A DNA stretch of 9,745 nt from Mycoplasmatota bacterium (GTDB lineage: Bacteria; Bacillota_I; Bacilli_A; Izemoplasmatales; Izemoplasmataceae), in contig JAFLJX010000070.1 in NCBI GenBank assembly GCA_022712785.1, positions 1 through 9,745 on the forward strand. The letters run 5' to 3'. Shown in pieces: positions 1 to 7,831 of this stretch. The number at the start of each line of letters is the position of its first letter. The first letter of the stretch is position 1. The translations under genes and the position numbers were made by a program. The notes under the pieces were generated by a model. It was not told the DNA's origin. It ran no database searches and worked only from the letters and a program-made list of their open reading frames with translations.

Positions 1-161
1 AAAAATACAAATTACCTTGGCACAGAGTTATAAATTCAAAAGGAACGATTTCCTTAACTGGAGAACCTGGATTTGTACAGTCAAGTATGCTTGCAAGTGA
101 AGGAATTGAAGTTACAAATAAAAAAATAGATTTAAAGAAACATCTATTCAAATTGATATGA
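1..161 (+). CDS. Alkyltransferase-like protein (ATL), 3' end only
   Basis: This is the C-terminal 52 codons of a gene whose start lies outside the window; the reading frame begins at base 3 and ends at TGA 159-161. The fragment contains PWHRVI near its beginning. In O6-methylguanine-DNA methyltransferases (Ogt/MGMT) this motif is PCHRV with the methyl-accepting cysteine; tryptophan in that place defines the alkyltransferase-like proteins such as E. coli YbaZ and S. pombe Atl1. The following glycine-rich stretch and Q-x(3)-L-x(2)-EGI segment fit the end of the winged-helix DNA-binding domain. ATL proteins cannot repair DNA themselves; they bind O6-alkylguanine, flip it out and mark it for nucleotide excision repair. 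It is followed by a terminator, so it is probably transcribed apart from pcrA. The family call is firm for the visible part; the missing N-terminus cannot be judged. Confidence 0.85.
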   Translation, partial: KYKLPWHRVINSKGTISLTGEPGFVQSSMLASEGIEVTNKKIDLKKHLFKLI

Positions 162-173
162 AAATTGATTAGT

Positions 174-201
174 AAAGCACTATCTTTTTAGTGCTTTTTT
201 T
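174..201 (+). terminator. Rho-independent terminator after the ATL gene
   Basis: A perfect 9-bp stem pairs AAAGCACTA (174-182) with TAGTGCTTT (189-197) around a 6-base loop, and the 3' arm runs into seven consecutive T residues (195-201). It lies 12 bases after the ATL stop codon. The sequence is a textbook intrinsic terminator and the only clear one in the window. Its T-tract abuts the extended -10 element of the pcrA promoter. Confidence 0.92.
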
Positions 202-209
202 GATATAAT
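201..209 (+). promoter_or_regulatory. Extended -10 promoter of pcrA
   Basis: TGATATAAT is a perfect extended -10 element (TG-n-TATAAT, with TATAAT at 204-209). No recognisable -35 box exists at the usual 16-18 base distance; that region falls in the loop and 3' arm of the preceding terminator, consistent with an extended -10 promoter that does not need one. A start 7 bases after the -10 would fall at about base 216, the first base of the AGGTGA ribosome binding site (216-221), leaving a leader of only about 10 bases before the ATG at 226. Confidence 0.8.
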
Positions 210-225
210 TTAAGTAGGTGATTAG

Positions 226-2421
226 ATGAGCAATTTACTAGAAAATTTAAATGAAAAACAAAGAGAAGCAGTCCTTTATACAGAAGGCCCTGTGATGGCA
301 ATAGCTGGTGCAGGTAGCGGGAAAACAAGTGTTCTTACTACAAGAATTGCTTATTTAATAAAGAAAAAAAATGTAAATATAAGTAATATTCTTGCTATTA
401 CTTTTACTAATAAAGCAGCAAGAGAAATGAAGGATAGAGTTATAAATCTTACAGACCATTTAACAAGTGAGATGTGGATTAGCACTTTTCACTCTTTTTG
501 TGCAAAAATCTTAAGGTTTCATATTGAGTCTTTGGGATACAAAAGAGGATTCCAAATTATCGATGATGATGATGCTAAAAAGATTATCAAAGACATATTA
601 AAAGAAGAAAAACCAGAAGCAGATGTTAAAGAGTTAAAACAAATAAGAACAAAGATATCGAGAATGAAAAACAAAAGTAATAATAAGAATAATGATTTTG
701 ACAAGGGTAACGATTTAGCTTCGGAAATATATGATGAATATCAAAAGTATTTATTCACAAATAATTTAGTGGATTTTGATGATTTATTATTGTTAACTAT
801 TGAACTATTCAAACAATTTCCAGAGATTAAAAAAATCTATAATAATAAATTTCAATATGTTTTAGTTGATGAGTTCCAAGATACTAACAATGTTCAGTAT
901 GAGTTAGTATCATTAATACTAGGAGATAATAAGAATATCTTTATTGTTGGCGATGAGGATCAATCTATTTACGCTTTTAGGGGTGCAAACATAAAAAATA
1001 TAAGAAAATTTAAAGAAGATTATCCAGACTACCATATTGTTTTACTAGAAGAAAATTACAGAAGCACCAACAATATATTAAGAGCTGCGAATCAAATAAT
1101 TGAAAATAACGATAATAGAATTGTGAAAAAGTTGTTCTCTAGTAAGGGTAACGGCGAACTTATTGTTAAATATAAAGGGGCTACAGAAAGAGATGAAGTA
1201 GAATATATTTCTAAACAAATATTAAAATTAGTAAGAAAAGGTTTTGAGTATAGAGACTTTGCTGTTTTATATAGAATGAATAACTTGTCTAGAATGTTTG
1301 AAGATAACTTTATAAGTAAACATATCCCTTATGGAATAGTTGGAAACACTAGTTTTTACAAAAGAAGAGAAATTAAAGACTTCATAGCTTACCTTAGAAT
1401 GATTCTTAGTTCTTCAGACTTCTTTAGTTTTGAAAGAGCCATTTCAAATCCTAGAAGAGGTATCGGGAAAAAGACATTATTAAAGATAAAAGATTATATG
1501 TATTTGTATGATCTTGATATATTTGAAGCAATAGATAAATCTTCTGAATATCTTGGGAAGAGCGTAAGTAACAAGTTAATAATATTTAAAGAAAGTATTG
1601 AAGACTATCGAAATAAATTTGAAGTGTTGGCTTTGAATGATTTTGTTGATTATATTTTAAGTGACTCAGGTTACTTAAAAGCACTTGAAAAAGATGAGAA
1701 ATTTGATGATAGATACAGTAACTTACTGGAATTTAAATCGATACTGAATGAAAACCAAAACATATACACAGAATCTACCAAACAAGACATGTTGTTGTAT
1801 TTGCTTGAAGACATTAGTTTAAAGAATGATGAGAACAACGAAGACATAGATAACAGAGTAACTTTAATGACTGTTCATTCAGCAAAAGGATTAGAGTTTA
1901 GAGTAGTATTTGTGATTGGTCTAGAGAATGGGATATTCCCAATGATAAGAGCTAGTGAAGCTGATCAATTAGAAGAAGAAAGAAGACTAATGTATGTTGC
2001 AGTTACTAGAGCTAAAGAGTTATTGTTCTTAACAAACGCTAATGTTAGGAACCTTTACGGAGAAAGCAAACACACTGTTGAAAGTTTGTTTGTTAAAGAG
2101 ATTGATGATGAGTTATTAAGTGTTGAAGGATATGATTCTTATACAAGAGGAACTGGTAGTTTTAGAACTTCAGGACAAGTTAGGACTTCTAAAATGTTAT
2201 CAAGCATTCTACCTAAAAAAGCAGCTTCAATTATAAAGAGAAAATCAAATTTAGATAACTACAAAGAAAACGATTTAAATAAAGGTGATAAAGTAGAACA
2301 TACTAAGTTTGGTGAAGGTATGGTTATAAGTATCGCCGGAGACAACTGTGTTATCGCATTTGAACATCCACATGGAATTAAGAAGTTACTTAAGGATCAT
2401 GCTGCTATAACGAAAAAATAG
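226..2421 (+). CDS. pcrA: ATP-dependent 3'-5' DNA helicase PcrA (UvrD/Rep family)
   Basis: The 731-residue product is a superfamily 1A helicase that unwinds DNA 3' to 5' in nucleotide excision repair, rolling-circle replication and removal of RecA or stalled RNA polymerase. Motifs appear in order: Q motif region (around residue 12), Walker A GAGSGKT (28-34), Ia ITFTNKAAREM (58-68), Ib TFHSF (87-91), Walker B/II VDEFQDT (214-220), III VGDEDQSIYAFRGA (241-254), IV ENYRS (276-280), V TVHSAKGLEF (549-558) and VI RRLMYVAVTRAK (586-597). The C-terminus (about 685-726) is the KxGDxVxHxxFGEG Tudor-like domain, known in PcrA to contact RNA polymerase, which favours PcrA over Rep. Length matches the family. 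The ATG at 226 has AGGTGA at 216-221, four bases away. It is followed by ligA, the classical pcrA-ligA pairing of Bacillota. No key residue is missing. Confidence 0.97.
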   Translation: MSNLLENLNEKQREAVLYTEGPVMAIAGAGSGKTSVLTTRIAYLIKKKNVNISNILAITFTNKAAREMKDRVINLTDHLTSEMWISTFHSFCAKILRFHIESLGYKRGFQIIDDDDAKKIIKDILKEEKPEADVKELKQIRTKISRMKNKSNNKNNDFDKGNDLASEIYDEYQKYLFTNNLVDFDDLLLLTIELFKQFPEIKKIYNNKFQYVLVDEFQDTNNVQYELVSLILGDNKNIFIVGDEDQSIYAFRGANIKNIRKFKEDYPDYHIVLLEENYRSTNNILRAANQIIENNDNRIVKKLFSSKGNGELIVKYKGATERDEVEYISKQILKLVRKGFEYRDFAVLYRMNNLSRMFEDNFISKHIPYGIVGNTSFYKRREIKDFIAYLRMILSSSDFFSFERAISNPRRGIGKKTLLKIKDYMYLYDLDIFEAIDKSSEYLGKSVSNKLIIFKESIEDYRNKFEVLALNDFVDYILSDSGYLKALEKDEKFDDRYSNLLEFKSILNENQNIYTESTKQDMLLYLLEDISLKNDENNEDIDNRVTLMTVHSAKGLEFRVVFVIGLENGIFPMIRASEADQLEEERRLMYVAVTRAKELLFLTNANVRNLYGESKHTVESLFVKEIDDELLSVEGYDSYTRGTGSFRTSGQVRTSKMLSSILPKKAASIIKRKSNLDNYKENDLNKGDKVEHTKFGEGMVISIAGDNCVIAFEHPHGIKKLLKDHAAITKK

Positions 2422-2429
2422 CTGTATTA

Positions 2430-2438
2430 TGATATAAT
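2430..2438 (+). promoter_or_regulatory. Extended -10 promoter of ligA
   Basis: TGATATAAT (TATAAT at 2433-2438) occurs in the 32-base gap between pcrA and ligA, identical in all nine bases to the element before pcrA. The -35 region would lie around the end of pcrA and shows no TTGACA-like box. Expected initiation at about 2444-2445 falls at the start of the AGGTGA ribosome binding site (2444-2449), giving a leader of about 9-10 bases before the ATG at 2454. No terminator separates pcrA from ligA, so this would be an internal promoter added to read-through from upstream. Confidence 0.75.
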
Positions 2439-2453
2439 AGGTTAGGTGATTTT

Positions 2454-4439
2454 ATGAATATCTTAAAAAGAATAGAAGAATTAAAAGAGCTTTTAGTTAA
2501 ATACAATTATGAGTATCATCATGAAGACAAACCAAGTGTATCAGATCAAGAGTTTGATGCCTTACAAAATGAACTAATTAAACTAGAAGACAAATACCCA
2601 GAATTTAAAACAAGCGACTCACCTACTTTGAGAGTAGGAGGCGCAGTTTTAGATAAATTTACAAAGGTAACTCATGATATCCCTATGATGAGTCTTTCAA
2701 ATGTATTTAACGAAGATGATTTAAGATTATTTGATGAAAAAATTATTAAAGAAGTAGGTAAAGTAGAATACAATGTTGAATTAAAAATTGACGGCCTAGC
2801 TGGTAGTTTAAAATATAAAAACGGTAGTTTAATTCTTGGTGCTACTCGCGGTAACGGTATTGTTGGTGAAGACATAACCAACAACGTTAAAACTATCAAA
2901 ACTATTCCCTTAAAAATAAATTATAAAGAATCTCTTGAAGTAAGAGGAGAGATTTTCATGAGTAAGAAGTCATTCGAAAAAGCCAATAAGGAAAGAGTTA
3001 GACTTGGGTTAGAGTTATTTAAAAATCCTAGAAATAGTGCCGCAGGTTCAGTTAGACAGCTGGATAGTAAAGTTGCTTCTTCAAGAAGTCTAGATATGTT
3101 TATATATAGTCTAATTACACCACAAGATCACGGATTAAACACCCACACAGAATCTTTAGAGTTCGCAAAAGAGTTAGGTTTCAAAATTAACCCTCTTAGT
3201 AAACTTTGTAAAAGCATAGAAGAAGTCATTGAATATATAAAAGAATATACTAAAAAAAGAAATGATTTAAAATATGAGATTGACGGAATCGTAGTAAAAG
3301 TAAATGATATCTCTATATATGATAAAATCGGATACACAGCTAAAAGTCCAAAATGGGCAATAGCTTTTAAGTTTCCGGCAGAAGAAGTTATTACGAGAAT
3401 AACAAGTATAGATTTCCAAGTTGGTAGAACAGGACAAATTACACCTGTTGCTAATTTAGATCCAGTTTTAGTTCAAGGGAGTACGGTCTCAAGAGCCACG
3501 CTACACAACGAAGACTATTTTGTAGATAAAGACATTAGAGAAAATGATTTTGTCGTTATAAGAAAAGCAGGGGATATAATCCCTGAAGTAGTTAGAGTTA
3601 TTCCAGATAGAAGACAAAAAGATAGTATTAAATTTGAAATGATTAAACAATGTCCTGTATGCTCAAGTATCCTTTCAAGAAAAGCAGGAGAATCAGGTTA
3701 TTTTTGCGCTAACCCAGATTGCGACGCTAAAAAAACTGAAGGCTTAATTCATTTTGCTTCAAGAAAAGCAATGAACATCGAAGGACTTGGAATAAAAATA
3801 GTTGAACAGTTTTATAATGATGGATTCTTAAATTCAATAAAAGATATTTACTTACTTAAGAATAGAAGAGACGAATTAATAGTTAAAGAAGGTTTTGGTG
3901 TTAAGAGTATCGATAAACTTTTAAAGAACATAGAATTAAGTAAAGATAAAAACATGGATAAACTAATGTTTGGTCTTGGCATAAGACATGTTGGTGAGAA
4001 AGTATCAAAAGTTGTTGCTTCTAACTTTACAAATATGTTAGATATGTTTAAATTAAACAAAGACTGCCTTGTTGATATTGATGAAGTTGGCGAAGTAATA
4101 GCCCAAAGTTTAGTTAATTACTTTAGAAATGACGACAACATCAAATTAATAACTGATTTAGCAGAACTTGGATTAAACATGGAATATGGAAGTAATGTAG
4201 TTTTAAAAGAAGAGTTTAGTAATAAAACTTTTGTTTTAACTGGTAAACTAGAAATATATAAAAGGGACGTTGCTAAATCATTGATTGAATCAATGGGTGG
4301 TAAGGTAAGCTCTAGCGTTAGTAAAAAGACTAATTATGTAGTCGCAGGAACTGACGCAGGAAACAAACTCACAAAAGCAATAAGTCTTGGAGTTAAAGTG
4401 TTAACTGAAAAGGAATTTAAAGATTTACTAGATAGGTGA
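2454..4439 (+). CDS. ligA: NAD+-dependent DNA ligase LigA
   Basis: This 661-residue enzyme seals nicks in DNA using NAD+, in Okazaki fragment joining and excision repair. All expected domains are present: the N-terminal Ia NMN-binding segment (about 20-36, YHHEDKPSVSDQEFD), the adenylation domain with catalytic K111 in KIDG (111-114), VRGEIF (163-168), NPRNSAAGS (191-199), DGIVVK (277-282) and KSPKWAIAFKFP (297-308), then an OB fold (about 315-390). A four-cysteine zinc finger follows (C400, C403, C418, C423), then helix-hairpin-helix repeats (about 437-575) and a C-terminal BRCT domain (about 586-661, with SMGGKV and NYVVAG). The ATG has AGGTGA at 2444-2449. Its TGA stop (4437-4439) lies inside the ribosome binding site of uvrA, which suggests translational coupling. 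Nothing is missing and length is normal. Confidence 0.98.
   Translation: MNILKRIEELKELLVKYNYEYHHEDKPSVSDQEFDALQNELIKLEDKYPEFKTSDSPTLRVGGAVLDKFTKVTHDIPMMSLSNVFNEDDLRLFDEKIIKEVGKVEYNVELKIDGLAGSLKYKNGSLILGATRGNGIVGEDITNNVKTIKTIPLKINYKESLEVRGEIFMSKKSFEKANKERVRLGLELFKNPRNSAAGSVRQLDSKVASSRSLDMFIYSLITPQDHGLNTHTESLEFAKELGFKINPLSKLCKSIEEVIEYIKEYTKKRNDLKYEIDGIVVKVNDISIYDKIGYTAKSPKWAIAFKFPAEEVITRITSIDFQVGRTGQITPVANLDPVLVQGSTVSRATLHNEDYFVDKDIRENDFVVIRKAGDIIPEVVRVIPDRRQKDSIKFEMIKQCPVCSSILSRKAGESGYFCANPDCDAKKTEGLIHFASRKAMNIEGLGIKIVEQFYNDGFLNSIKDIYLLKNRRDELIVKEGFGVKSIDKLLKNIELSKDKNMDKLMFGLGIRHVGEKVSKVVASNFTNMLDMFKLNKDCLVDIDEVGEVIAQSLVNYFRNDDNIKLITDLAELGLNMEYGSNVVLKEEFSNKTFVLTGKLEIYKRDVAKSLIESMGGKVSSSVSKKTNYVVAGTDAGNKLTKAISLGVKVLTEKEFKDLLDR
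4434..4439 (+). promoter_or_regulatory. Ribosome binding site that fixes the uvrA start
   Basis: AGGTGA is complementary to the 3' end of 16S rRNA and is the same core used before pcrA, ligA, hprK and the last gene. It contains the ligA stop TGA. It sits five bases before ATG 4445, a normal distance. The in-frame GTG at 4436 lies inside this site and so cannot be served by it; the ATG at 4445 is therefore the better start. Confidence 0.85.
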
Positions 4440-4444
4440 AATAT

Positions 4445-7258
4445 ATGTTGAATGAAATAATTATTAAAGGTGCAAAAGAGAATAATCTAAAAAATATTGA
4501 CTTACGTATACCCAAAAATAAACTTGTTATAATGACCGGTTTAAGTGGTAGTGGTAAGTCTGCTTTAGCGTTTGATACTATCTATAAAGAAGGACAAAGA
4601 AGATATGTCGAAAGCCTAAGTGCATATGCAAGACAATTTCTTGGTAATATGGAAAAACCAGATGTAGAAAGTATTGAAGGATTAAGTCCTGCGATTAGTA
4701 TTGATCAAAAGACAACTTCAAAAAATCCTAGATCTACAGTCGGGACAGTCACAGAAATATATGACTATTTAAGACTGTTATATGCGAGAATTGGAAAACC
4801 TATATGTCCTACTCATGGAGTAGAGATAACTAGCCAATCAATTGAGCAAATGACAAACAAGGTTTTAGAGGTAGCCGAAGGTAGAGTTGTTATACTTGCT
4901 CCCTTAGTACACCAAAGAAAAGGAACACATCAAAACGTTTTTGAACAATTAAAGAAAGATGGTTATGTCAGAGTTAGAGTTAATTCTATTATATATGATC
5001 TTGATGAAGATATTGAAATGGATAAAAATAAAAGATATACAATTGAAGCTGTGATTGATAGACTTCGTATAAAAGAAGGAATTAGATCTAGACTTTTTGA
5101 AAGTTTAGAAACAGCTACAAAACTTGGAGAAGGAAAAGCTAATGTACTTATAAACAATGAGATACATGTATTTAGTGAACAATACGCATGCCCACACTGT
5201 GACTTTTCTATAGGTGATTTAGAGCCAAGACTATTTTCTTTTAACGCCCCTTATGGTGCATGCTCTAACTGTAACGGATTAGGACATAAAAGAAAAATAG
5301 ATCCAGACCTATTAATGCCTGATAGAAGTTTATCTATTGAGGGTGGAGCAATTAAGGGTTGGCAAAATACTGAAACTTATACCTTTAGTTTATTAAGACA
5401 AACAGCTAAACATCATAATATAGATTTAAACATTCCTATTGAAGATATGACTAAGAAAGACTTAAACATTATACTTAACGGAAGTAAAGCTAAAATTAAG
5501 TTTGCTTTTGGTGGGAAAACTGAAGACAGTTATAGACACGAAAAGAATGGAACTTATGAAGGTGTTATAACCAACCTAGAAAGACGATATATGGAAACTA
5601 GTTCTCGTTTCATGAGAGACTGGATTGAAGGGTACATGAGTGAAATATCTTGCACTGTATGTAATGGTAAAAAATTAAACGAAAAAGCATTAAGTGTAAA
5701 AGTTGGAGGGATGGATATTATAGATTTAACTGACATGTCAGTTAAAGATGTAATGACATTTTTAGAGAACTTAGATCTTAATAAAACCGATAAAAAGATA
5801 AGTGAAATGGTATTAAAAGAAATAATAGAGAGATTATCATTTTTAGTAAATGTTGGATTAAACTACCTAACGTTATCAAGACAAGCTGCGACTTTAAGTG
5901 GTGGAGAGAGTCAAAGAATAAGACTAGCCACTCAAATTGGGTCCCAGTTGACTGGAGTTTTATATGTACTAGATGAACCGTCTATAGGCCTTCATCAAAG
6001 AGACAATAAAAAACTTATAAATACTCTGAAGAAAATGAGAGACTTAGGAAATACATTAATTATAGTAGAACACGATGAAGAAACAATGTATGAAGCAGAT
6101 CAAATAATTGATATTGGACCAGGTGCTGGTACTAACGGTGGAGAAGTAATTTTTCAAGGTACTGTAGCTCAAATATTAAAATCGAGAAAGAGTATAACTG
6201 GTGAGTATTTATCAGGTAGAAAAAGAATTGAAGTGCCAACAGTAAGAAGAAATCATAATAATGGATATATTGATATTAAAGGTGCTAGACAAAACAACTT
6301 AAAAAATATTGATGTTTCAATACCAAAAGGAGTTTTGACTGTAGTAACTGGTGTTTCTGGTAGTGGTAAAAGTAGTTTAGTAAACGAATGTTTATATAAA
6401 GGACTATCTAACCAAATCTATCGTAAAAAGAAAAAACAAGGAGATTTTGACGTCTTAGATGGCACAGAGAACTTTGAAAAGATAATCAATATAGATCAAT
6501 CACCTATTGGACGTACTCCAAGGAGTAATCCAGCTACTTATACAGGAGTGTTTGATGATATTAGAGACATGTTTGCTTTAACTAATGAAGCTAAATTAAG
6601 AGGATATAAAAAAGGTAGATTTAGTTTTAATGTTAAAGGCGGTAGATGTGAAACATGCCACGGAGACGGTCTAATCAAAATAGAGATGCATTTCTTACCA
6701 GACGTTTACGTACCTTGCGAGGTATGCAACGGGAAGAGATACAACTCTGAAACACTAGAAGTTAAGTATAAAGGTAAAAATATTAGTGATGTTTTAGGCA
6801 TGACCATTGAAGAGTCTGTTGTCTTTTTTAAAAACATACCAAAAGCATTTAATAAACTATCTACATTGAATGACGTAGGATTAGGTTATTTAAAAATAGG
6901 TCAACCTGCAACCACTTTGAGTGGTGGTGAAGCTCAACGGGTTAAATTAGCGAAAGAGCTGCACAAGAGAATCACGGAAAATACGCTATATATACTTGAT
7001 GAACCAACAACTGGTCTACACACCGATGACGTTAAGAGATTATTAAAAGTAATCAACCATATTGTTGACTTAGGGGCAACAGTTGTAATCATCGAACATA
7101 ACCTAGATGTTATAAAGGTCGCAGATCATATTATTGATTTAGGACCTGAAGGCGGAGACATGGGTGGTATGGTAATAGCAACGGGTACTCCCGAAGAAGT
7201 CAGCAACAATACAGATAGTTACACAGGGCACTACTTAAAAAAAGTATTAGAGGTGTAA
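4445..7258 (+). CDS. uvrA: Excinuclease ABC subunit UvrA
   Basis: UvrA is the damage-recognition ATPase of nucleotide excision repair; as a dimer it loads UvrB at lesions. From ATG 4445 the protein has 937 residues, and its start (MLNEIIIKGAKENNLKNID) lines up with family N-termini; the longer GTG reading from 4436 adds three residues and lacks its own binding site. Two ABC ATPase modules are visible. Module 1 has Walker A GLSGSGKS (32-39), signature LSGGESQ (484-490) and Walker B LDEPSIGLH (509-517). Module 2 has GVSGSGKSS (636-644), LSGGEAQ (825-831) and LDEPTTGLH (851-859). Zinc-ligand pairs are CPTH (121-124) with C403/C406, C249/C252 with C273/C276, and C735/C738 with C758/C761. The region from about 130 to 240 corresponds to the UvrB-binding domain. 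Its usual partner gene uvrB is not adjacent: ligA occupies the upstream place. Confidence 0.98.
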   Translation: MLNEIIIKGAKENNLKNIDLRIPKNKLVIMTGLSGSGKSALAFDTIYKEGQRRYVESLSAYARQFLGNMEKPDVESIEGLSPAISIDQKTTSKNPRSTVGTVTEIYDYLRLLYARIGKPICPTHGVEITSQSIEQMTNKVLEVAEGRVVILAPLVHQRKGTHQNVFEQLKKDGYVRVRVNSIIYDLDEDIEMDKNKRYTIEAVIDRLRIKEGIRSRLFESLETATKLGEGKANVLINNEIHVFSEQYACPHCDFSIGDLEPRLFSFNAPYGACSNCNGLGHKRKIDPDLLMPDRSLSIEGGAIKGWQNTETYTFSLLRQTAKHHNIDLNIPIEDMTKKDLNIILNGSKAKIKFAFGGKTEDSYRHEKNGTYEGVITNLERRYMETSSRFMRDWIEGYMSEISCTVCNGKKLNEKALSVKVGGMDIIDLTDMSVKDVMTFLENLDLNKTDKKISEMVLKEIIERLSFLVNVGLNYLTLSRQAATLSGGESQRIRLATQIGSQLTGVLYVLDEPSIGLHQRDNKKLINTLKKMRDLGNTLIIVEHDEETMYEADQIIDIGPGAGTNGGEVIFQGTVAQILKSRKSITGEYLSGRKRIEVPTVRRNHNNGYIDIKGARQNNLKNIDVSIPKGVLTVVTGVSGSGKSSLVNECLYKGLSNQIYRKKKKQGDFDVLDGTENFEKIINIDQSPIGRTPRSNPATYTGVFDDIRDMFALTNEAKLRGYKKGRFSFNVKGGRCETCHGDGLIKIEMHFLPDVYVPCEVCNGKRYNSETLEVKYKGKNISDVLGMTIEESVVFFKNIPKAFNKLSTLNDVGLGYLKIGQPATTLSGGEAQRVKLAKELHKRITENTLYILDEPTTGLHTDDVKRLLKVINHIVDLGATVVIIEHNLDVIKVADHIIDLGPEGGDMGGMVIATGTPEEVSNNTDSYTGHYLKKVLEV
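7249..7255 (+). promoter_or_regulatory. Ribosome binding site of the membrane-protein gene, inside uvrA
   Basis: AGAGGTG lies in the last codons of uvrA, six bases before ATG 7262, and the uvrA stop TAA (7256-7258) follows it directly. With three bases between the genes and no promoter-like sequence, the downstream gene is expected to depend on the uvrA transcript and probably on translational coupling. Confidence 0.75.
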
Positions 7259-7261
7259 AAT

Positions 7262-7825
7262 ATGGGGAATAAACCAGAAGAATTTGAAAAAGAGGATACC
7301 GAAGAAACGGTTCCCACAGAAGAAGAAAAGAAGGAATTAGAAAACCTTCTAAAAGCAATCAAAGAACTAGAAGAAAACAAAAACAAAGAAGGAGTTAATA
7401 AAAAGAAAGGATTCATTGCCATTGAGTTTGGCACTGTTTTTCACCATAATCTTTATATTAACTTCGTTTTTACATATATATTAAATCTAACTTTAGCTTT
7501 TATATTGATTCAACTCTTTAATTTTGCGTCATATGATAGTATTATCTATGTGGCTCTATTTGTACTAGGGTATACATTATTAGAATCTGTATATCGTATA
7601 TATGTCTTAATGAATCATTTCCAACTCATAGTTAAGTCTTTAGGGTTTGTATTCTTTTTTGGTTATATCATAATCTTCTTTGTATTAGATCAATATATAT
7701 TTGGTGAAACAATATATTTTCTAAATGAAACATTGTTTGTTGTTTTTGTAGGTATGTTTACCATAGTTAGGTATGTCTTAAGTTATTTTCTAAGACAAAA
7801 CTTCCGTAAAAGGAATTTGAGGTGA
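7262..7825 (+). CDS. Uncharacterised four-helix membrane protein with charged N-terminal region
   Basis: I do not recognise this 187-residue protein. Residues 1-50 are hydrophilic and dominated by Glu and Lys, with a likely helical or coiled-coil stretch at about 19-41 rich in E/K and spaced leucines. Four hydrophobic segments follow: about 66-88, 93-117, 121-143 and 155-177. The tail (178-187) is basic, so by the positive-inside rule both termini probably face the cytoplasm. There is no signal peptide, catalytic motif or cysteine pattern. It starts three bases after uvrA and its TGA stop overlaps the hprK binding site, so it is surely expressed with them. In Bacillus and Listeria small membrane proteins (YvlD type, phage-holin-4 superfamily) lie in the same place just before hprK; the position and helix number are similar, but I see no sequence resemblance that would justify the name. 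Confidence 0.85.
   Translation: MGNKPEEFEKEDTEETVPTEEEKKELENLLKAIKELEENKNKEGVNKKKGFIAIEFGTVFHHNLYINFVFTYILNLTLAFILIQLFNFASYDSIIYVALFVLGYTLLESVYRIYVLMNHFQLIVKSLGFVFFFGYIIIFFVLDQYIFGETIYFLNETLFVVFVGMFTIVRYVLSYFLRQNFRKRNLR
7819..7825 (+). promoter_or_regulatory. Ribosome binding site of hprK overlapping the upstream stop
   Basis: GAGGTGA ends with the TGA stop codon of the membrane-protein gene (7823-7825) and stands six bases before the hprK ATG at 7832. This is the strongest binding site in the operon by complementarity. A stop codon embedded in the site indicates translational coupling of the two genes, as at the ligA-uvrA junction. Confidence 0.85.
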
Positions 7826-7831
7826 TTTATA

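Noticed and set aside
159..161. Possible TGA=Trp code (Mycoplasma type)
   Set aside because: TGA ends the ATL, ligA and membrane-protein genes at the expected family lengths or just before a new start, and tryptophans are encoded by TGG, so the standard bacterial code applies.
2672..2899. Open reading frame of 75 codons on the minus strand inside ligA
   Set aside because: It lies antisense to the catalytic region of ligA, which is fully conserved on the + strand. Its Leu/Ile/Ser-rich composition is what antisense reading of AT-rich coding DNA gives. The other minus-strand frames in the window were dropped for the same reason.
4436..4438. GTG start for uvrA
   Set aside because: It lies inside the ribosome binding site itself and overlaps the ligA stop; ATG 4445 has proper spacing and agrees with family N-termini.
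7231..7434. Minus-strand frame of 67 codons across the uvrA end and the start of the membrane-protein gene
   Set aside because: Its Ser/Phe-rich translation is the mirror of the Glu/Lys-rich + strand segment, and the + strand gene has a well-placed binding site and operon context.
7262..7825. Naming the membrane protein YvlD or a holin
   Set aside because: Only position and the number of helices agree; I can see no shared sequence motif, and the charged N-terminal head is not expected for that family.
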